Source: Nitrospira sp. (GTDB lineage Bacteria > Nitrospirota > Nitrospiria > Nitrospirales > Nitrospiraceae). Taken from it: DNA of 64,000 nt. The position numbers and the translations under genes were made by a program. The notes under the pieces are model-generated. The model worked only from the letters and a program-made list of their open reading frames with translations, ran no database searches and was not told the origin of the DNA. Shown here in pieces: positions 1 to 9,259 of the stretch. The stretch covers positions 1 through 64,000 of the forward strand of contig JAFEBM010000011.1 in assembly GCA_018242685.1 (NCBI GenBank). Reading direction: 5' to 3'. The stretch's first letter is position 1. Every line of letters begins with the position of its first letter.

Positions 1-27
1 AAAATCTCCGGACACCACTGATCTTCC

Positions 28-55
28 TTGACATTTCTATACCGGTCTCTAGAAT
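28..55 (+). promoter_or_regulatory. sigma-70 promoter of the HTH-mraZ operon
   Basis: A perfect -35 hexamer TTGACA at 28-33 is followed after 16 bases by TAGAAT at 50-55. Transcription would start near 62, upstream of the small HTH gene and mraZ. Two CTGGAG direct repeats (58-63 and 66-71) lie at the presumed start site; their 8-base period does not match the roughly 10-base period of known MraZ boxes. Confidence 0.7.
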
Positions 56-107
56 AACTGGAGTACTGGAGGCGGCATGAGCATTCCTCGCTCTGGTAAC
101 AGGTGGA

Positions 108-308
108 GTGATGGGCAAAGCGCTGAAGACCGAACTGATGACGGCGACAGAAACATGCCGGTATCTCAAGATTACTCAACGCACCCTCTATCGCTATCTT
201 CGGAGCCGACAGATTCCCGCTTTCAAGCTGGGAAAGGAATGGCGGTTCGTACGGTCAGATCTCGAGCAATGGATCCGCGATCGAACCAGAACCACCGTAA
301 ATTCCTAA
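108..308 (+). CDS. small helix-turn-helix (excisionase/MerR-like) DNA-binding protein
   Basis: A 65-66 residue protein that is almost entirely one HTH_17 'excisionase family' domain. It shows the usual pattern TATETCRYLKITQRTLYRYL, then a short wing (IPAFKLGKEWRFVRSDLEQW). The family binds DNA as a small winged helix and is found as phage excisionases and as chromosomal regulators. Start may be GTG at 108 or ATG at 111; AGGTGGAG lies just upstream, so ATG 111 is slightly better placed. It ends 15 bases before mraZ, so the two are probably cotranscribed. No integrase is nearby, which argues for a regulator rather than an excisionase. Confidence 0.8.
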   Translation: MMGKALKTELMTATETCRYLKITQRTLYRYLRSRQIPAFKLGKEWRFVRSDLEQWIRDRTRTTVNS

Positions 309-323
309 ACACAGGACATCGCA

Positions 324-764
324 ATGTTTGCCGGTGAATATCTTTGCAAGATGGATGAGAAAGGGCGTTTCATCGTCCCCTCGCCGATCCGCGAGCAAAT
401 CGAAGCCGATGGTCAGACAGTGATGTTCCTAAAAGGTCCGGAACAGTCTTTGTTGATCTATTCGACGAGAGAATGGGAGAAGGTCCTTGAACGGGCTAGA
501 ACGTCTCTGGACGAGGATCAAAGTCGCCTGTTTATGCACTCTGTCGTTTCCGAGGCCGGCTCATCGGACATCGATAAAACCGGCCGGATCCTGATTCCTG
601 GCCGCCTGCGGAAACTGGTTCCGGTCGATGAAGATCAAGAGGTCATACTCGTCGGCCTCTATCACCGAATGGAAATTTGGAATCCGAGCGAATGGCGTCG
701 GTATCTTGCCCGAACGCAAGATCGCTTTGAACAGAATATGGCAAAGATCCAGAACCTTCTCTAG
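324..764 (+). CDS. mraZ: transcriptional regulator MraZ
   Basis: 146 residues, the normal MraZ length, made of two SpoVT/AbrB-like halves. The first half begins MFAGEYLCKMDEKGRFIVPS and the second carries DIDKTGRILIPGRLR, the two copies of the DxKGR.xIP signature. In other bacteria MraZ forms a ring that binds repeats upstream of its own gene and represses the division and cell wall (dcw) cluster. Here it is not followed by rsmH, ftsL or ftsI; the next genes encode a RusA-like nuclease and an HD-GYP protein. Identity is certain; the regulon is not. Confidence 0.95.
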   Translation: MFAGEYLCKMDEKGRFIVPSPIREQIEADGQTVMFLKGPEQSLLIYSTREWEKVLERARTSLDEDQSRLFMHSVVSEAGSSDIDKTGRILIPGRLRKLVPVDEDQEVILVGLYHRMEIWNPSEWRRYLARTQDRFEQNMAKIQNLL

Positions 765-773
765 TTCGGCTCC

Positions 774-1370
774 ATGCCGTCCGACCAACGTCAATACAAT
801 TTCCGTTCATCAAGATTGCGCCTTCCCGCAACATTGCGCCGTGACGATCCAACCAGCCCATCCACACCGAAAAGACTACCACGGATCAACGGTACGACTC
901 GATCGTCGAAATCTGACCCTTCGAACTTCAAGACCGCTCGTTGCACCCCATCGCATCCCTCGGTCGTCACATCGGATACATTCAGGATTACACTGCCCGT
1001 CCCTCCCAGCATCAACCATCAATATGCGACGGTCAATGGACGTCGTTTGCTATCGTCTGCCGGACGTGCCTATAAAACATACGTCGGCCAGCAAGTCTGG
1101 CTGGCATTGACCCAGTCTCCTTCTAGATTCTCCCTGCGGGATCGACTTCGACCTGGACCGCTCGCGCTCACTATCCGATTCTTTTTTGCTTCAGCCTTAC
1201 GACGCGACCTCGATGGCGGTCTGAAGATCGCCCAAGATGCGATCTGCCAAGGGCTCGGCTTAAACGACAATCGCATCATTGAAATCCATCTGTACAAACA
1301 GGTCGACAAAGCGGATCCTCGCATGGAAGTCTTTCTTTCATTCCTTCACCCGCCCCATCACTCGGCCTGA
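774..1370 (+). CDS. RusA-like crossover junction endodeoxyribonuclease
   Basis: The C-terminal ~130 residues match the RusA Holliday-junction resolvase fold: an N-terminal strand TFRITLPVPPSINHQY, then the acidic active-site region RRDLDGGLKIAQDAICQGLG and NDNRI. RusA cuts four-way junctions as a dimer and is common in phages but also chromosomal. The open frame begins at ATG 774, ten bases after mraZ stops, giving 198 residues. The first ~65 residues are Ser/Arg/Pro-rich and unlike any RusA. No ATG, GTG or TTG occurs in frame between codon 21 (TTG) and the domain, so either the extension is real or a rare start is used. Confidence 0.72.
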   Translation: MPSDQRQYNFRSSRLRLPATLRRDDPTSPSTPKRLPRINGTTRSSKSDPSNFKTARCTPSHPSVVTSDTFRITLPVPPSINHQYATVNGRRLLSSAGRAYKTYVGQQVWLALTQSPSRFSLRDRLRPGPLALTIRFFFASALRRDLDGGLKIAQDAICQGLGLNDNRIIEIHLYKQVDKADPRMEVFLSFLHPPHHSA

Positions 1371-1471
1371 CCACTCATCGCATCGCCCGCTCAGCTACAG
1401 TTATCCTCCGTTCGTGCCGATACCTGAGGGAGCTATTTCCTCAACCCTGGACACTTGCAATCGGACCTCCG

Positions 1472-2674
1472 ATGGCGACAATACGCATCCCCGTCCGTGA
1501 TCTTCAGATCGGAATGTACGTCGCCCGCCTGGACCTTTCGTGGTTTCGCTCTCCCTTACTCCGCCATTCATTTCTGATTGAGCGTTCTTCGCAGATCGAA
1601 AAATTAGTACGCGCAGGGGTGAAGGTGGTCGACATCGACCTCGACCGGGGAATGGCTTCTCAGCCTCATCAGGTATCAGATACCACGCATTCGGCGACCG
1701 AGACAGCACCGACGTGGAGTATTAAAAAACAATCCAAGACTTTGGCTCAGCTGAACGAAGAATATATCCAGGCGAAGTTGGCCAAGCAACAGATGGATCA
1801 AGCCGTACAATCCGTTTTTACCACCATCAGCAAAACAGGGACGGTCAATCATCAGCAGGCGGCCGAAGCGCTTCAAGAAATCACGATCGCGATGAGAACT
1901 CTCACCGACTCCGCTATTTTCATGGCATTGAGTCAAAACCGGGCCGGCGATTCCACTCTCAGCCGCCATGCACTGGCCACCTGCACGCTGTCACTGGTCT
2001 TAGGACAGGTCTACCAATTCAACCCCCTGGAACTGCAGGAGCTTGCAACTGCCGCGCTGTTACATGACATCGGGCTCTTGCAGCTCCGGCCCGCCATTGT
2101 CCGCCAAGCATACACCACGTCAGGCCTCTCCAAGGCCGACCAACAGGAACTGAAAACTCATCCCCGCCGTGCGGTTCTTATATTGGAGCGACAAGGCAGG
2201 ATTGAGAGCGCCATACTCCATCTTATCGCGAATCACCATGTCTATCTCGATGACAGCGGCTACCCGAAAGAGTCACGAGGGCAGTTTACCTCCGATCGCA
2301 CCCGCATCCTGATGGTCGTGGATCGATACGATGAATTGATCACTGGATTCGGCGGGACATCTCCGCTCACTCCCCACCACACATTTCAATGCTTGTATCA
2401 AGAAGCGCAGCAAGGCAAGATCGATCAACGAGTCCTGTCGTCATTTATCGCGAGAGTCGGGATTTATCCGGTCCATAGCCATGTACGGCTGAATACACAA
2501 GAGTTGGCAGTGGTCACGGAGCTCAATCAAGAAAAACTGCATCAACCGATCGTGACCATTACTCACCAACCAGGCGGCACCGAGTATGTCACGCCGTTGG
2601 TCGTCGACCTCGCACAGCAGGCCGACGAACCCCGGACACGGGCTATTGAAGCGATCATCACGATGAATGCTTAA
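1472..2674 (+). CDS. HD-GYP domain protein, probable cyclic-di-GMP phosphodiesterase
   Basis: 400 residues. The N-terminus (VRDLQIGMYVARLDLSW) is a DUF3391-type domain that often precedes HD-GYP. The HD-GYP domain follows: HD at about residues 198-199 (LLHDIGLLQL), a later HPRRAVLIL, and HH...DDSGYP at about 255-265. The family hydrolyses c-di-GMP at a two- or three-metal centre. The lysine of the usual HDxGK motif is leucine here, so activity is less certain. No clear Shine-Dalgarno precedes ATG 1472. It converges on the permease gene on the other strand. Confidence 0.88.
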   Translation: MATIRIPVRDLQIGMYVARLDLSWFRSPLLRHSFLIERSSQIEKLVRAGVKVVDIDLDRGMASQPHQVSDTTHSATETAPTWSIKKQSKTLAQLNEEYIQAKLAKQQMDQAVQSVFTTISKTGTVNHQQAAEALQEITIAMRTLTDSAIFMALSQNRAGDSTLSRHALATCTLSLVLGQVYQFNPLELQELATAALLHDIGLLQLRPAIVRQAYTTSGLSKADQQELKTHPRRAVLILERQGRIESAILHLIANHHVYLDDSGYPKESRGQFTSDRTRILMVVDRYDELITGFGGTSPLTPHHTFQCLYQEAQQGKIDQRVLSSFIARVGIYPVHSHVRLNTQELAVVTELNQEKLHQPIVTITHQPGGTEYVTPLVVDLAQQADEPRTRAIEAIITMNA

Positions 2675-2699
2675 GACAAGAGCAGGATGATTGCCTCCC

Positions 2700-3935
2700 C
2701 TATTCGTAGCGCAACGCTTCGATGGGGTTGAGTCGAGCGGCTTTGTTGGCAGGATATAAACCAAAAAATAAGCCGACGGCGACGGAAAATCCAAATGCCG
2801 TCGCGACCGTGTCGCCCGAGATAATCGTGGGCCAGCCGGCAATCACCGTCGTCAAGCGAGCACTCAGAACACCAAATAGAATGCCGATGCAACCACCGAC
2901 CACACTGAGCGTCATGGCCTCGATCAAGAACTGTATCAGGATATGGGTTCGCTTGGCGCCAACCGCCATACGGACTCCGATTTCCCTTGTCCGCTCCGTC
3001 ACCGAGACGAGCAGAATGTTCATGATGCCGATACCGCCGACGAGTAGGGAGACAGATGCAATCGCCATCAACATGACCGTCAAGGTTTGACTTGTACCCT
3101 CCTGTACCTTCCCTAATTCGACCTGCGTGCGAATCGTAAAATCGTCCGGCTGGTCGGCTTGTAGACGGTGGCGAGACCTCATGACCTCTCGTATTTGTTC
3201 TACCGCTTCCGGCATATCCTCGGCTTGCTCTGTAGCGGCATAGAGGCCGCCGACCGATCCAAGGAACGGCGTTCCAAAGACTTTTCGTTCGGCGGTCGTG
3301 AAGGGGAGAAAGACGACATCGTCCTGATCCTGACCATACGTGCTCTGTCCCTTGGGGGATAAAACGCCGATCACGCGGAGCGGGACGTTTCTAATACGAA
3401 TGACGGACCCGAGTGGTTCCTCGCCTGGATCAAAGAGCTCATCGACCACCGACTGCCCAAGAAGTGCGACGAGGGCGGCACTATCCATATCCGCTTGAGT
3501 AAAAGAACCTCCCTTACTGAACGTCCAGTCTCGGATACTGAGATAGCTGGGTGACACTCCATTCACCGGGCTGTTCCCGTTCCGGTGACCGTTCACGATC
3601 TGCAGGATGTCGCGTTTCATCCAAGCCGTATCAGATAGCACCGGAATTTTCTTCTTCAGATCCGCTGCATCCGCAACAGTCAATGTGACCGCCCCGCCTT
3701 GTGCGCCTCGCACACCACCGACGCTCGTCGCGGCGGGCCAGATCATGATGACATTCGTGCCCATGGTGGCTATCTGCGTTTGGACGGCCTGCTTTGCTCC
3801 CTCGCCGATGCTCACCATCGCGATGACTGCTCCCACACCAATGACGATCCCCAGCATGGTCAAACCAGCGCGCAGCCGGTTACGCGCTAAGACTCGCAGC
3901 GCCGTCATCACCGTCAGCCATACAAATGTGGGCAT
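2700..3935 (-). CDS. ABC transporter permease, MacB/FtsX type
   Basis: 411 residues with the MacB layout: an N-terminal membrane helix (about 20-45), a large periplasmic MacB_PCD domain, and three C-terminal helices in an FtsX domain with the family motif TERTREIGVRMAVGAKR. Together with the adjacent ATPase and the membrane-fusion protein it forms a mechanotransmission-type exporter of the MacAB class, which moves peptides, lipoproteins or drugs from the periplasm through an outer-membrane channel. Permease and ATPase are separate genes here, unlike fused E. coli MacB. It starts directly after the ATPase stop. Confidence 0.92.
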   Translation of the reverse strand: MPTFVWLTVMTALRVLARNRLRAGLTMLGIVIGVGAVIAMVSIGEGAKQAVQTQIATMGTNVIMIWPAATSVGGVRGAQGGAVTLTVADAADLKKKIPVLSDTAWMKRDILQIVNGHRNGNSPVNGVSPSYLSIRDWTFSKGGSFTQADMDSAALVALLGQSVVDELFDPGEEPLGSVIRIRNVPLRVIGVLSPKGQSTYGQDQDDVVFLPFTTAERKVFGTPFLGSVGGLYAATEQAEDMPEAVEQIREVMRSRHRLQADQPDDFTIRTQVELGKVQEGTSQTLTVMLMAIASVSLLVGGIGIMNILLVSVTERTREIGVRMAVGAKRTHILIQFLIEAMTLSVVGGCIGILFGVLSARLTTVIAGWPTIISGDTVATAFGFSVAVGLFFGLYPANKAARLNPIEALRYE

Positions 3936-4661
3936 TTACGCCTCCACGACTTGCGACCGCCCCTTGGTCATTCGATCGCTCAGGATCTGACCGTCCTTGA
4001 TGACGATTTCGCGCGAAGCATAGGCTGCAATATCGATTTCGTGCGTGACCAAGATCACGGTGATTCCTTCCCGGTTCAGCTCTTCAAGAATTTCCATGAT
4101 TTCTTGGCTGGACTGCGTATCGAGATTTCCAGTCGGTTCATCCGCAAGGAGCAACGAGGGTGACGTCACCAGAGCCCGAGCGATCGCCACTCGCTGCTGC
4201 TGCCCTCCCGAAAGTTGTGTTGGTGAATGGTGCTCGCGCCCGCCCAACCCCACACGCCGCAACGCAGCAGACGCAAGGGATTTCTGTTCCTTGAGGGGAA
4301 GTCCTCGGTAAAACAGCGGCAACTGGGCATTTTCCAACGCGCTGGTGCGAGGGATGAGATTGAAACTTTGAAAGACAAAGCCGATTTGCTCATTCCGGAT
4401 CTCTGCCAACCGGTCTGGCTGCAAATGTCCGACATCAATACTGTTCAGCCGATACTGTCCCTTAGTCGGTTGATCAAGGCACCCGAGAATGTTCATCAGT
4501 GTGGATTTGCCTGATCCGCTCGACCCCATAATCGCAACGAACTCGCCTTGCCGGATGGTGAGGTGCAACCCTCTCAGCGCCTGCACTTCAACGTCGCCGA
4601 CTCGATAGACCTTCCAAATATCTTCACAAATAATCAGTGCGTTCACAATCCGATGGCTCAC
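3936..4661 (-). CDS. ABC transporter ATP-binding protein, MacB/LolD type
   Basis: 241 residues with Walker [10 protein letters not shown] at 46-54, signature LSGGQQQR at 150-157 and Walker [10 protein letters not shown] at 170-178, followed by the switch histidine in VTHE. The class energises MacB/LolCDE-like FtsX permeases at the inner membrane. Its start overlaps the stop of the membrane-fusion gene by four bases (ATGA), so the three genes form one translationally coupled operon. The substrate cannot be read from the sequence. Confidence 0.94.
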   Translation of the reverse strand: MSHRIVNALIICEDIWKVYRVGDVEVQALRGLHLTIRQGEFVAIMGSSGSGKSTLMNILGCLDQPTKGQYRLNSIDVGHLQPDRLAEIRNEQIGFVFQSFNLIPRTSALENAQLPLFYRGLPLKEQKSLASAALRRVGLGGREHHSPTQLSGGQQQRVAIARALVTSPSLLLADEPTGNLDTQSSQEIMEILEELNREGITVILVTHEIDIAAYASREIVIKDGQILSDRMTKGRSQVVEA

Positions 4662-5938
4662 CGAGAACGAGGGCGCCGCTGGTTGCCGAATCCGGGCGGC
4701 AATTCGCTGCTCTTTCTTTCCCCAAAGGGCTGCTCGATACCGACAACGACCGCATCACCTTCCATGAGACCGCCGGACAGGACTTCGGTGGTGATGCCAT
4801 CCGAGATACCCGTTTGGACCGATAGGGAAACGAGGTCGCCGCTTTCCACCTGTGTCCAAACAGTCCTCGACTGCCTCGCTGCTCCTCCTGTGTGAATCGG
4901 GCGTCCCCCCTCTGCTTTTGTCGCTTGTCCTTCCAATCCTCGGCGGTCTGCTTCAGTCTTCGGAGGCATGAAGCGTAGCGCCGCGTTAGGAACTTTGAGC
5001 ACCTGGTCCCTTTGAGCCACCACAATCGCGACGTTCGCGGTCATTCCAGGCTTTAGACGTAACTCTTTATTCTCCACGCCGATCACCACATTATAGGTGA
5101 CGACATTTTGGATGTTGATGGGTGCGAGGCGCACCTGCTTAATGGTACCGGCGAAGGACACTCCCGGATAGGCATCGACGGTGAACACCGCTTCTTTCCC
5201 TTCTGTCATCCCGCCGATATCCGACTCACTCACGTTGGTATCGACTTGCATATTGGTCAGATCGAGGGCAATCAGAAAGAGGTTGGGCGTGGCAAAGCTG
5301 GAGGCGACGGTCTGACCAACCTCTATATTCCGCGCAACGACAATGCCTTCCACAGGCGACCGAATGACGGTATATTTCAATTCCAACTCCGCCGCATTCA
5401 ATGCCGCTTCCGCTTGCTTGACCTGCGCCCCAGCGACCTGTAGCTGTGCTTCTGCACTTTGGAAATTTGTGAGCGCAACATCGACGTCGTTTTGTGAAAC
5501 AAACTGCTGAGGCAACAGCGATTGGACACGGTCGAGTTCCCGTTTTCGCTGTGCCAGGTCGGCTTTGGATCGTGCAACGTTCGATCGCGCCATTTCCAGA
5601 TTGCCGACAGCCTGCTCTCTGCGAGCCTTGAACGGTTCGGGGTCGATGATCGCAACCGTATCCCCGGCCTTCACTCGAGAGTTGAAATCGGCGTGGAGAC
5701 TTTTGATCATCCCTGACACTTGCGTGCCGACCTGGACGGATACAACCGGATTGATGGTGCCTGTAGCGCTGACGACAGAAACGACCTGACCACGTTCGAC
5801 CGCTGCGGTCCGGTATCGAATGGGGGGCTTCCGTTCTCCGTTGAAAAACACGTAGCCACCGATGGCAATTCCGATAGCCACGATACTAATAATGAAGCCG
5901 AGACGTCGCATACGTTGGGCGCTCGACACATCGAGCAC
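4658..5938 (-). CDS. MacA-like periplasmic adaptor (membrane fusion) protein
   Basis: About 426 residues: a single N-terminal membrane anchor (about residues 12-33), a biotinyl-lipoyl-like segment (VSATGTINPVVSVQVGTQVSG), a coiled-coil hairpin rich in Arg/Lys/Glu, the second lipoyl half (VIRSPVEGIVVARNIEVGQTV) and beta-barrel domains. MacA-type adaptors bridge the inner-membrane ABC pump and an outer-membrane TolC-like channel; no channel gene is in the window. The ORF opens with TTG at 5941; GTG at 5938 sits seven bases after AGGA and is the better start, and ATG 5911 is possible. Confidence 0.9.
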   Translation of the reverse strand: MLDVSSAQRMRRLGFIISIVAIGIAIGGYVFFNGERKPPIRYRTAAVERGQVVSVVSATGTINPVVSVQVGTQVSGMIKSLHADFNSRVKAGDTVAIIDPEPFKARREQAVGNLEMARSNVARSKADLAQRKRELDRVQSLLPQQFVSQNDVDVALTNFQSAEAQLQVAGAQVKQAEAALNAAELELKYTVIRSPVEGIVVARNIEVGQTVASSFATPNLFLIALDLTNMQVDTNVSESDIGGMTEGKEAVFTVDAYPGVSFAGTIKQVRLAPINIQNVVTYNVVIGVENKELRLKPGMTANVAIVVAQRDQVLKVPNAALRFMPPKTEADRRGLEGQATKAEGGRPIHTGGAARQSRTVWTQVESGDLVSLSVQTGISDGITTEVLSGGLMEGDAVVVGIEQPFGERKSSELPPGFGNQRRPRSR

Positions 5939-6101
5939 CAATATATCCTATCAGGAAACCAATAGGTGATGCACCTTCCCTCGCGTGAAGCGGGGAGCAT
6001 TTTGATGAGCTTACCATGAGACTCTACGCGTACCAAGAAATGAGATCACTTGATGGAGAACCACCGGAAAGACTGTGCTTCCGGAGAGAGAACGTGCGGG
6101 C

Positions 6102-7442
6102 TTAGCTTGCCAAGAATCGTTCCAAGAACGTCGTCGACACGTGGCCCTTTTGAAAATCGGGATCGTCGAGGATTCCACGGTGAAGCGGAATGGTGGTCTT
6201 AATGCCCTCGATGATAAACTCACCGAGCGCGCGTTTCATACGAGCTACTGACTCCTGTCGATCACGACCATGGGTGATCAGCTTTGCAATCATCGAATCA
6301 TAGTAAGGAACGACGATCGAACCTGACTCCATCGCAGAGTCGACCCGGATTCCGAACCCTCCCGGCGGGCTGTATTTAGTGATCGCTCCAGGAGACGGCG
6401 TAAACTTCTCCGGATCCTCGGCATTAATACGACACTCCAGGCTGTGTCCGGTAAGGACTACATCTTGTTGCCGAATAGAAAGGGGATGACCGGCGGCCAA
6501 ACGAATCTGTTCTTTAATCAGATCTACGCCGGTCACCATTTCGGTGATGGGGTGTTCCACCTGGATGCGTGTATTGACTTCCATGAAATAAAACTGGCGA
6601 TCTTTGTCGAGTAAAAATTCTACGGTGCCCACATTTCGGTAATGCGCAGCCTTCACCGCCTCCACAGCGACTCGACCGATTTCCCGACGCAATTTATCAT
6701 CGACGACAGGGGAGGGAGTTTCTTCGACCAGTTTTTGATGTCGCCGTTGAATGGAACAGTCGCGTTCTCCGAGATGGATCACTCGACCGTATTGATCGGC
6801 CAAAATCTGCACCTCGATATGGCGCGGTTCCAGAAAGTACCGTTCAAGATACACACCGTCGTTGCCGAAGGTCGATTTCGCTTCAGTCTGAGCTGCCTGA
6901 AAAGCTCGGCCCAGGTCTTCGGCCTTGTTGACGACACGCATCCCGCGCCCTCCCCCTCCGGCCGTCGCTTTGATAATGACAGGAAAGCCGATCTTCTGCG
7001 CCGATTGCAACGCATCCTCCTCGTTGCGCAATTCGCCTGGACTCCCGGGCGTGACCGGAAGTCCTCGCTTCGCCACAATCTCACGCGCCTTCGCTTTATC
7101 CCCCATCATGGCGATATTTTCCGAGCTCGGTCCGATAAACTTCATGCCGATTGACTCGCAGACTTCCGCAAAATGAGCGTTCTCTGACAGAAATCCGTAC
7201 CCCGGATGAATGGCATCGGCTCCCGTAATCTCTGCGGCACTCAAGACGTTGGGAATATTTCGGTAACTCAATGCCGATTCGGCCGGCCCGACACACACCT
7301 TTTCGTCGGCCGCTCGAACGTGCAGTGCAAGCGCATCTGCTTCTGAATGAATAGCCACGGTCTTGATGCCGAGTTCCTTACAAGCGCGGACCACTCGCAA
7401 CGCGATTTCTCCGCGATTGGCAATCAGAACTTTCTTAAACAC
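6102..7442 (-). CDS. accC: acetyl-CoA carboxylase, biotin carboxylase subunit
   Basis: 446 residues, standard AccC length, beginning [20 protein letters not shown]. It has the ATP-grasp glycine-rich loop ([14 protein letters not shown]), the [15 protein letters not shown] active-site segment and the C-terminal biotin-carboxylase domain. It carboxylates the biotin on AccB using bicarbonate and ATP, the first step of fatty acid synthesis. It is the last gene of the aroQ-efp-accB-accC run. A weak 6-bp hairpin (6064-6084) lies just downstream without a U-tract. Confidence 0.97.
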   Translation of the reverse strand: MFKKVLIANRGEIALRVVRACKELGIKTVAIHSEADALALHVRAADEKVCVGPAESALSYRNIPNVLSAAEITGADAIHPGYGFLSENAHFAEVCESIGMKFIGPSSENIAMMGDKAKAREIVAKRGLPVTPGSPGELRNEEDALQSAQKIGFPVIIKATAGGGGRGMRVVNKAEDLGRAFQAAQTEAKSTFGNDGVYLERYFLEPRHIEVQILADQYGRVIHLGERDCSIQRRHQKLVEETPSPVVDDKLRREIGRVAVEAVKAAHYRNVGTVEFLLDKDRQFYFMEVNTRIQVEHPITEMVTGVDLIKEQIRLAAGHPLSIRQQDVVLTGHSLECRINAEDPEKFTPSPGAITKYSPPGGFGIRVDSAMESGSIVVPYYDSMIAKLITHGRDRQESVARMKRALGEFIIEGIKTTIPLHRGILDDPDFQKGHVSTTFLERFLAS

Positions 7443-7485
7443 GTCTCGGCTCCGATACGATGGCGAGAGCAGCCCTTAGAATGAC

Positions 7486-8049
7486 CTATGAAGCGGCTTT
7501 GGGATCGATAAGGAACAGGGCCTGACCATATTCTACTGACTTTGTATTTTCCACCAAGATTTTGACAAGACGACCGTCCACTTCCGACTCAATTTCGTTC
7601 ATGAGTTTCATCGCTTCGACGATGCACAGCACTTGCCCCTTTTTCACGGACTCCCCCTCGTCAATGTACGGATCGGCGTCCGGTGAGGGAGATCGGTAAA
7701 ACGTGCCGACGATGGGGGAAGTGACGGTCACAAAACCCGTACTCGCGTCCGACACGGATGCCGTGGCTGAAGCGGAATGCATTGGTTGTTGAGCCAGGAT
7801 TGGGACAGACTCTTGCGCTGAAGTCGCGAGAGATCTGGCTGCCAGTTCATGACGGACACGGATACGGATGCCTTGTCGTTCAAACTCAAGTTCGGTCAAA
7901 TTGTTGCGCCGAAGCAGATCGATGAGTTCTTGGATTTGCTTGGTGGATCCCCCCGTGAGCGAGGCTTCATGACTCGTCTCGTTCGCAGGCTCCGGCAACA
8001 CAATCCGACGAGTCTTGGTCTTGGAATGAACAGATCGACGACGGCTCAC
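7486..8049 (-). CDS. accB: biotin carboxyl carrier protein of acetyl-CoA carboxylase
   Basis: 187 residues. The C-terminal lipoyl/biotinyl domain starts at [20 protein letters not shown] and carries the biotinylated lysine K148 in [10 protein letters not shown]. The N-terminal helix ([20 protein letters not shown]) is typical AccB; a Ser/Ala/Thr/Pro-rich linker separates the two. The GTG start overlaps the efp stop (GTGA), so it is translationally coupled to efp. The first ~30 residues are longer than usual, so an internal start is possible, but the coupling supports this one. Confidence 0.95.
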   Translation of the reverse strand: MSRRRSVHSKTKTRRIVLPEPANETSHEASLTGGSTKQIQELIDLLRRNNLTELEFERQGIRIRVRHELAARSLATSAQESVPILAQQPMHSASATASVSDASTGFVTVTSPIVGTFYRSPSPDADPYIDEGESVKKGQVLCIVEAMKLMNEIESEVDGRLVKILVENTKSVEYGQALFLIDPKAAS

Positions 8050-8606
8050 CGAACACGCTCCACATAGGATCTGGTGCGAGTATCGATCCGGATGACGGTG
8101 CCCACTTCCAAATAAAGCGGAACTTTGATCGTCGCTCCCGTTTCCACGACCGCCGGCTTGGTTCCTCCGGACGCAGTGTCTCCCCGCACACCGGGCTCCG
8201 CATCGACGACCTTGAGCTCGATGAAATTCGGCAACTCGACGGCAATCGGGCGATGCTCGTAGATGAGGATCTTGGCGATCATATTTTCCTTCAACAAATC
8301 GGCATTCTCTCCCAACTGACTCTTTTCAAACGTCAATTGCTCGTACGTCTCAGTATCCATCAGGGTATAGGAATCTCCGGATGCGTAAAGAAACTGCATG
8401 TCGCGCTCTTCCAAATCGGGCTCATCAAATCGTTCTCCTGAGCGAAACGTTCGGTCCAACACGTTTCCAGAGAGATAGCTTTTCAACTTCGTACGTACGA
8501 AGGCGCCACCTTTGCCTGGCTTGACATGCTGAAACTCGACAATATAAAAGGGTTCGCCTTCGACCATCAAGCGTACACCGCTACGAAAATCCACTGTGGA
8601 AATCAC
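8046..8606 (-). CDS. efp: translation elongation factor P
   Basis: 186 residues from the GTG at 8606, chosen because AAGGGAG sits six bases upstream and the protein then begins [10 protein letters not shown] as EF-P does; the open frame continues upstream to 8633. EF-P binds between P and E sites and rescues ribosomes stalled at polyproline. The loop VKPGKGGAF carries the tip lysine (K32 here) that is modified in many bacteria, and the C-terminus has the conserved [11 protein letters not shown] segment. It is coupled to accB downstream. No EpmA-type modification enzyme is seen in the window. Confidence 0.97.
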   Translation of the reverse strand: MISTVDFRSGVRLMVEGEPFYIVEFQHVKPGKGGAFVRTKLKSYLSGNVLDRTFRSGERFDEPDLEERDMQFLYASGDSYTLMDTETYEQLTFEKSQLGENADLLKENMIAKILIYEHRPIAVELPNFIELKVVDAEPGVRGDTASGGTKPAVVETGATIKVPLYLEVGTVIRIDTRTRSYVERVR

Positions 8607-8680
8607 TCGCAACTCCCTTCTCTTTTTAAGCAAACAACCGGCCGGGTGATGCTCTCAATGCGCGCCTGTCTTCGTTCCGC

Positions 8681-9154
8681 TTACCGAGTACTCCCGCCGG
8701 AAAATCCCTTCGATCCGGCGGCAGATATTTGTTCGCACAGCCCGCGCAAGGCCAACAGATACCCGGTTGCACCGAATCCGGCGATCTGTGCCAGTGCGAC
8801 CCCCGACACATATGAATGGCGCCTGAATTCTTCGCGCCGATAGATGTTTGACAGATGGACCTCGATGGTAGGCAAATCAACGGCGGCCAAGGCATCGCGT
8901 ATCGCGATACTGGTGTGAGTATAGGCCGCTGGATTAATGATAATGCCGTGGTAGCCTCGTTGCGCTTCTTGAATCCAGTTCACCAATTCCCCTTCAAGAT
9001 TCGACTGACGAATAACCAGCTCAGCCTCAAGTTCACCACTCAGCGTTATCAGCGATGCATTGATTGTATCAAGGGTCACCGTCCCATAAATGGATTTCTC
9101 TCGATGGCCCAACAGGTTCAGATTTGGGCCGTGAAGGACCAGGATGCGCAGCAT
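8681..9154 (-). CDS. aroQ: 3-dehydroquinate dehydratase, type II
   Basis: 157 residues, typical of the dodecameric type II enzyme of the shikimate pathway. Start [18 protein letters not shown] contains the catalytic tyrosine region, [16 protein letters not shown] the middle motif and [16 protein letters not shown] the catalytic histidine and substrate loop. It is the first gene of the aroQ-efp-accB-accC operon, directly behind a strong promoter. The purine-rich GGGAGG upstream is unusually far (about 13 bases) from ATG 9154. Confidence 0.96.
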   Translation of the reverse strand: MLRILVLHGPNLNLLGHREKSIYGTVTLDTINASLITLSGELEAELVIRQSNLEGELVNWIQEAQRGYHGIIINPAAYTHTSIAIRDALAAVDLPTIEVHLSNIYRREEFRRHSYVSGVALAQIAGFGATGYLLALRGLCEQISAAGSKGFSGGSTR

Positions 9155-9208
9155 GTCGCGTGCGATACCTCCCTTTACACCTACTCACACCACCACAGCA
9201 AGGGCGGC

Positions 9209-9237
9209 ATTTTAGCAGTCCGCTCTCAGAGGGTCAA
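9209..9237 (-). promoter_or_regulatory. sigma-70 promoter of aroQ-efp-accB-accC
   Basis: On the minus strand TTGACC (9237-9232) and TAAAAT (9214-9209) are separated by exactly 17 bases. Transcription would begin near 9202, about 48 bases before the aroQ start. It lies just beyond the 3' end of the TPR gene and so makes the fatty-acid/EF-P block independent of the upstream coaBC run. Confidence 0.75.
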
Positions 9238-9259
9238 ACCGTTGAAGTCATGGGAAAGT

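Noticed and set aside
58..71. CTGGAG direct repeats as MraZ boxes
   Set aside because: Period is 8 bases and the core differs from TGGG-type MraZ boxes; only two copies.
77..337. 86-codon ORF overlapping the small HTH gene, with a fair GGAGG before its ATG
   Set aside because: Its sequence is in another frame over a clear HTH_17 domain and shows no protein-like pattern; it also runs into mraZ.
6064..6084. Terminator after accC
   Set aside because: Only a 6-bp stem with a 9-base loop and no U-tract.
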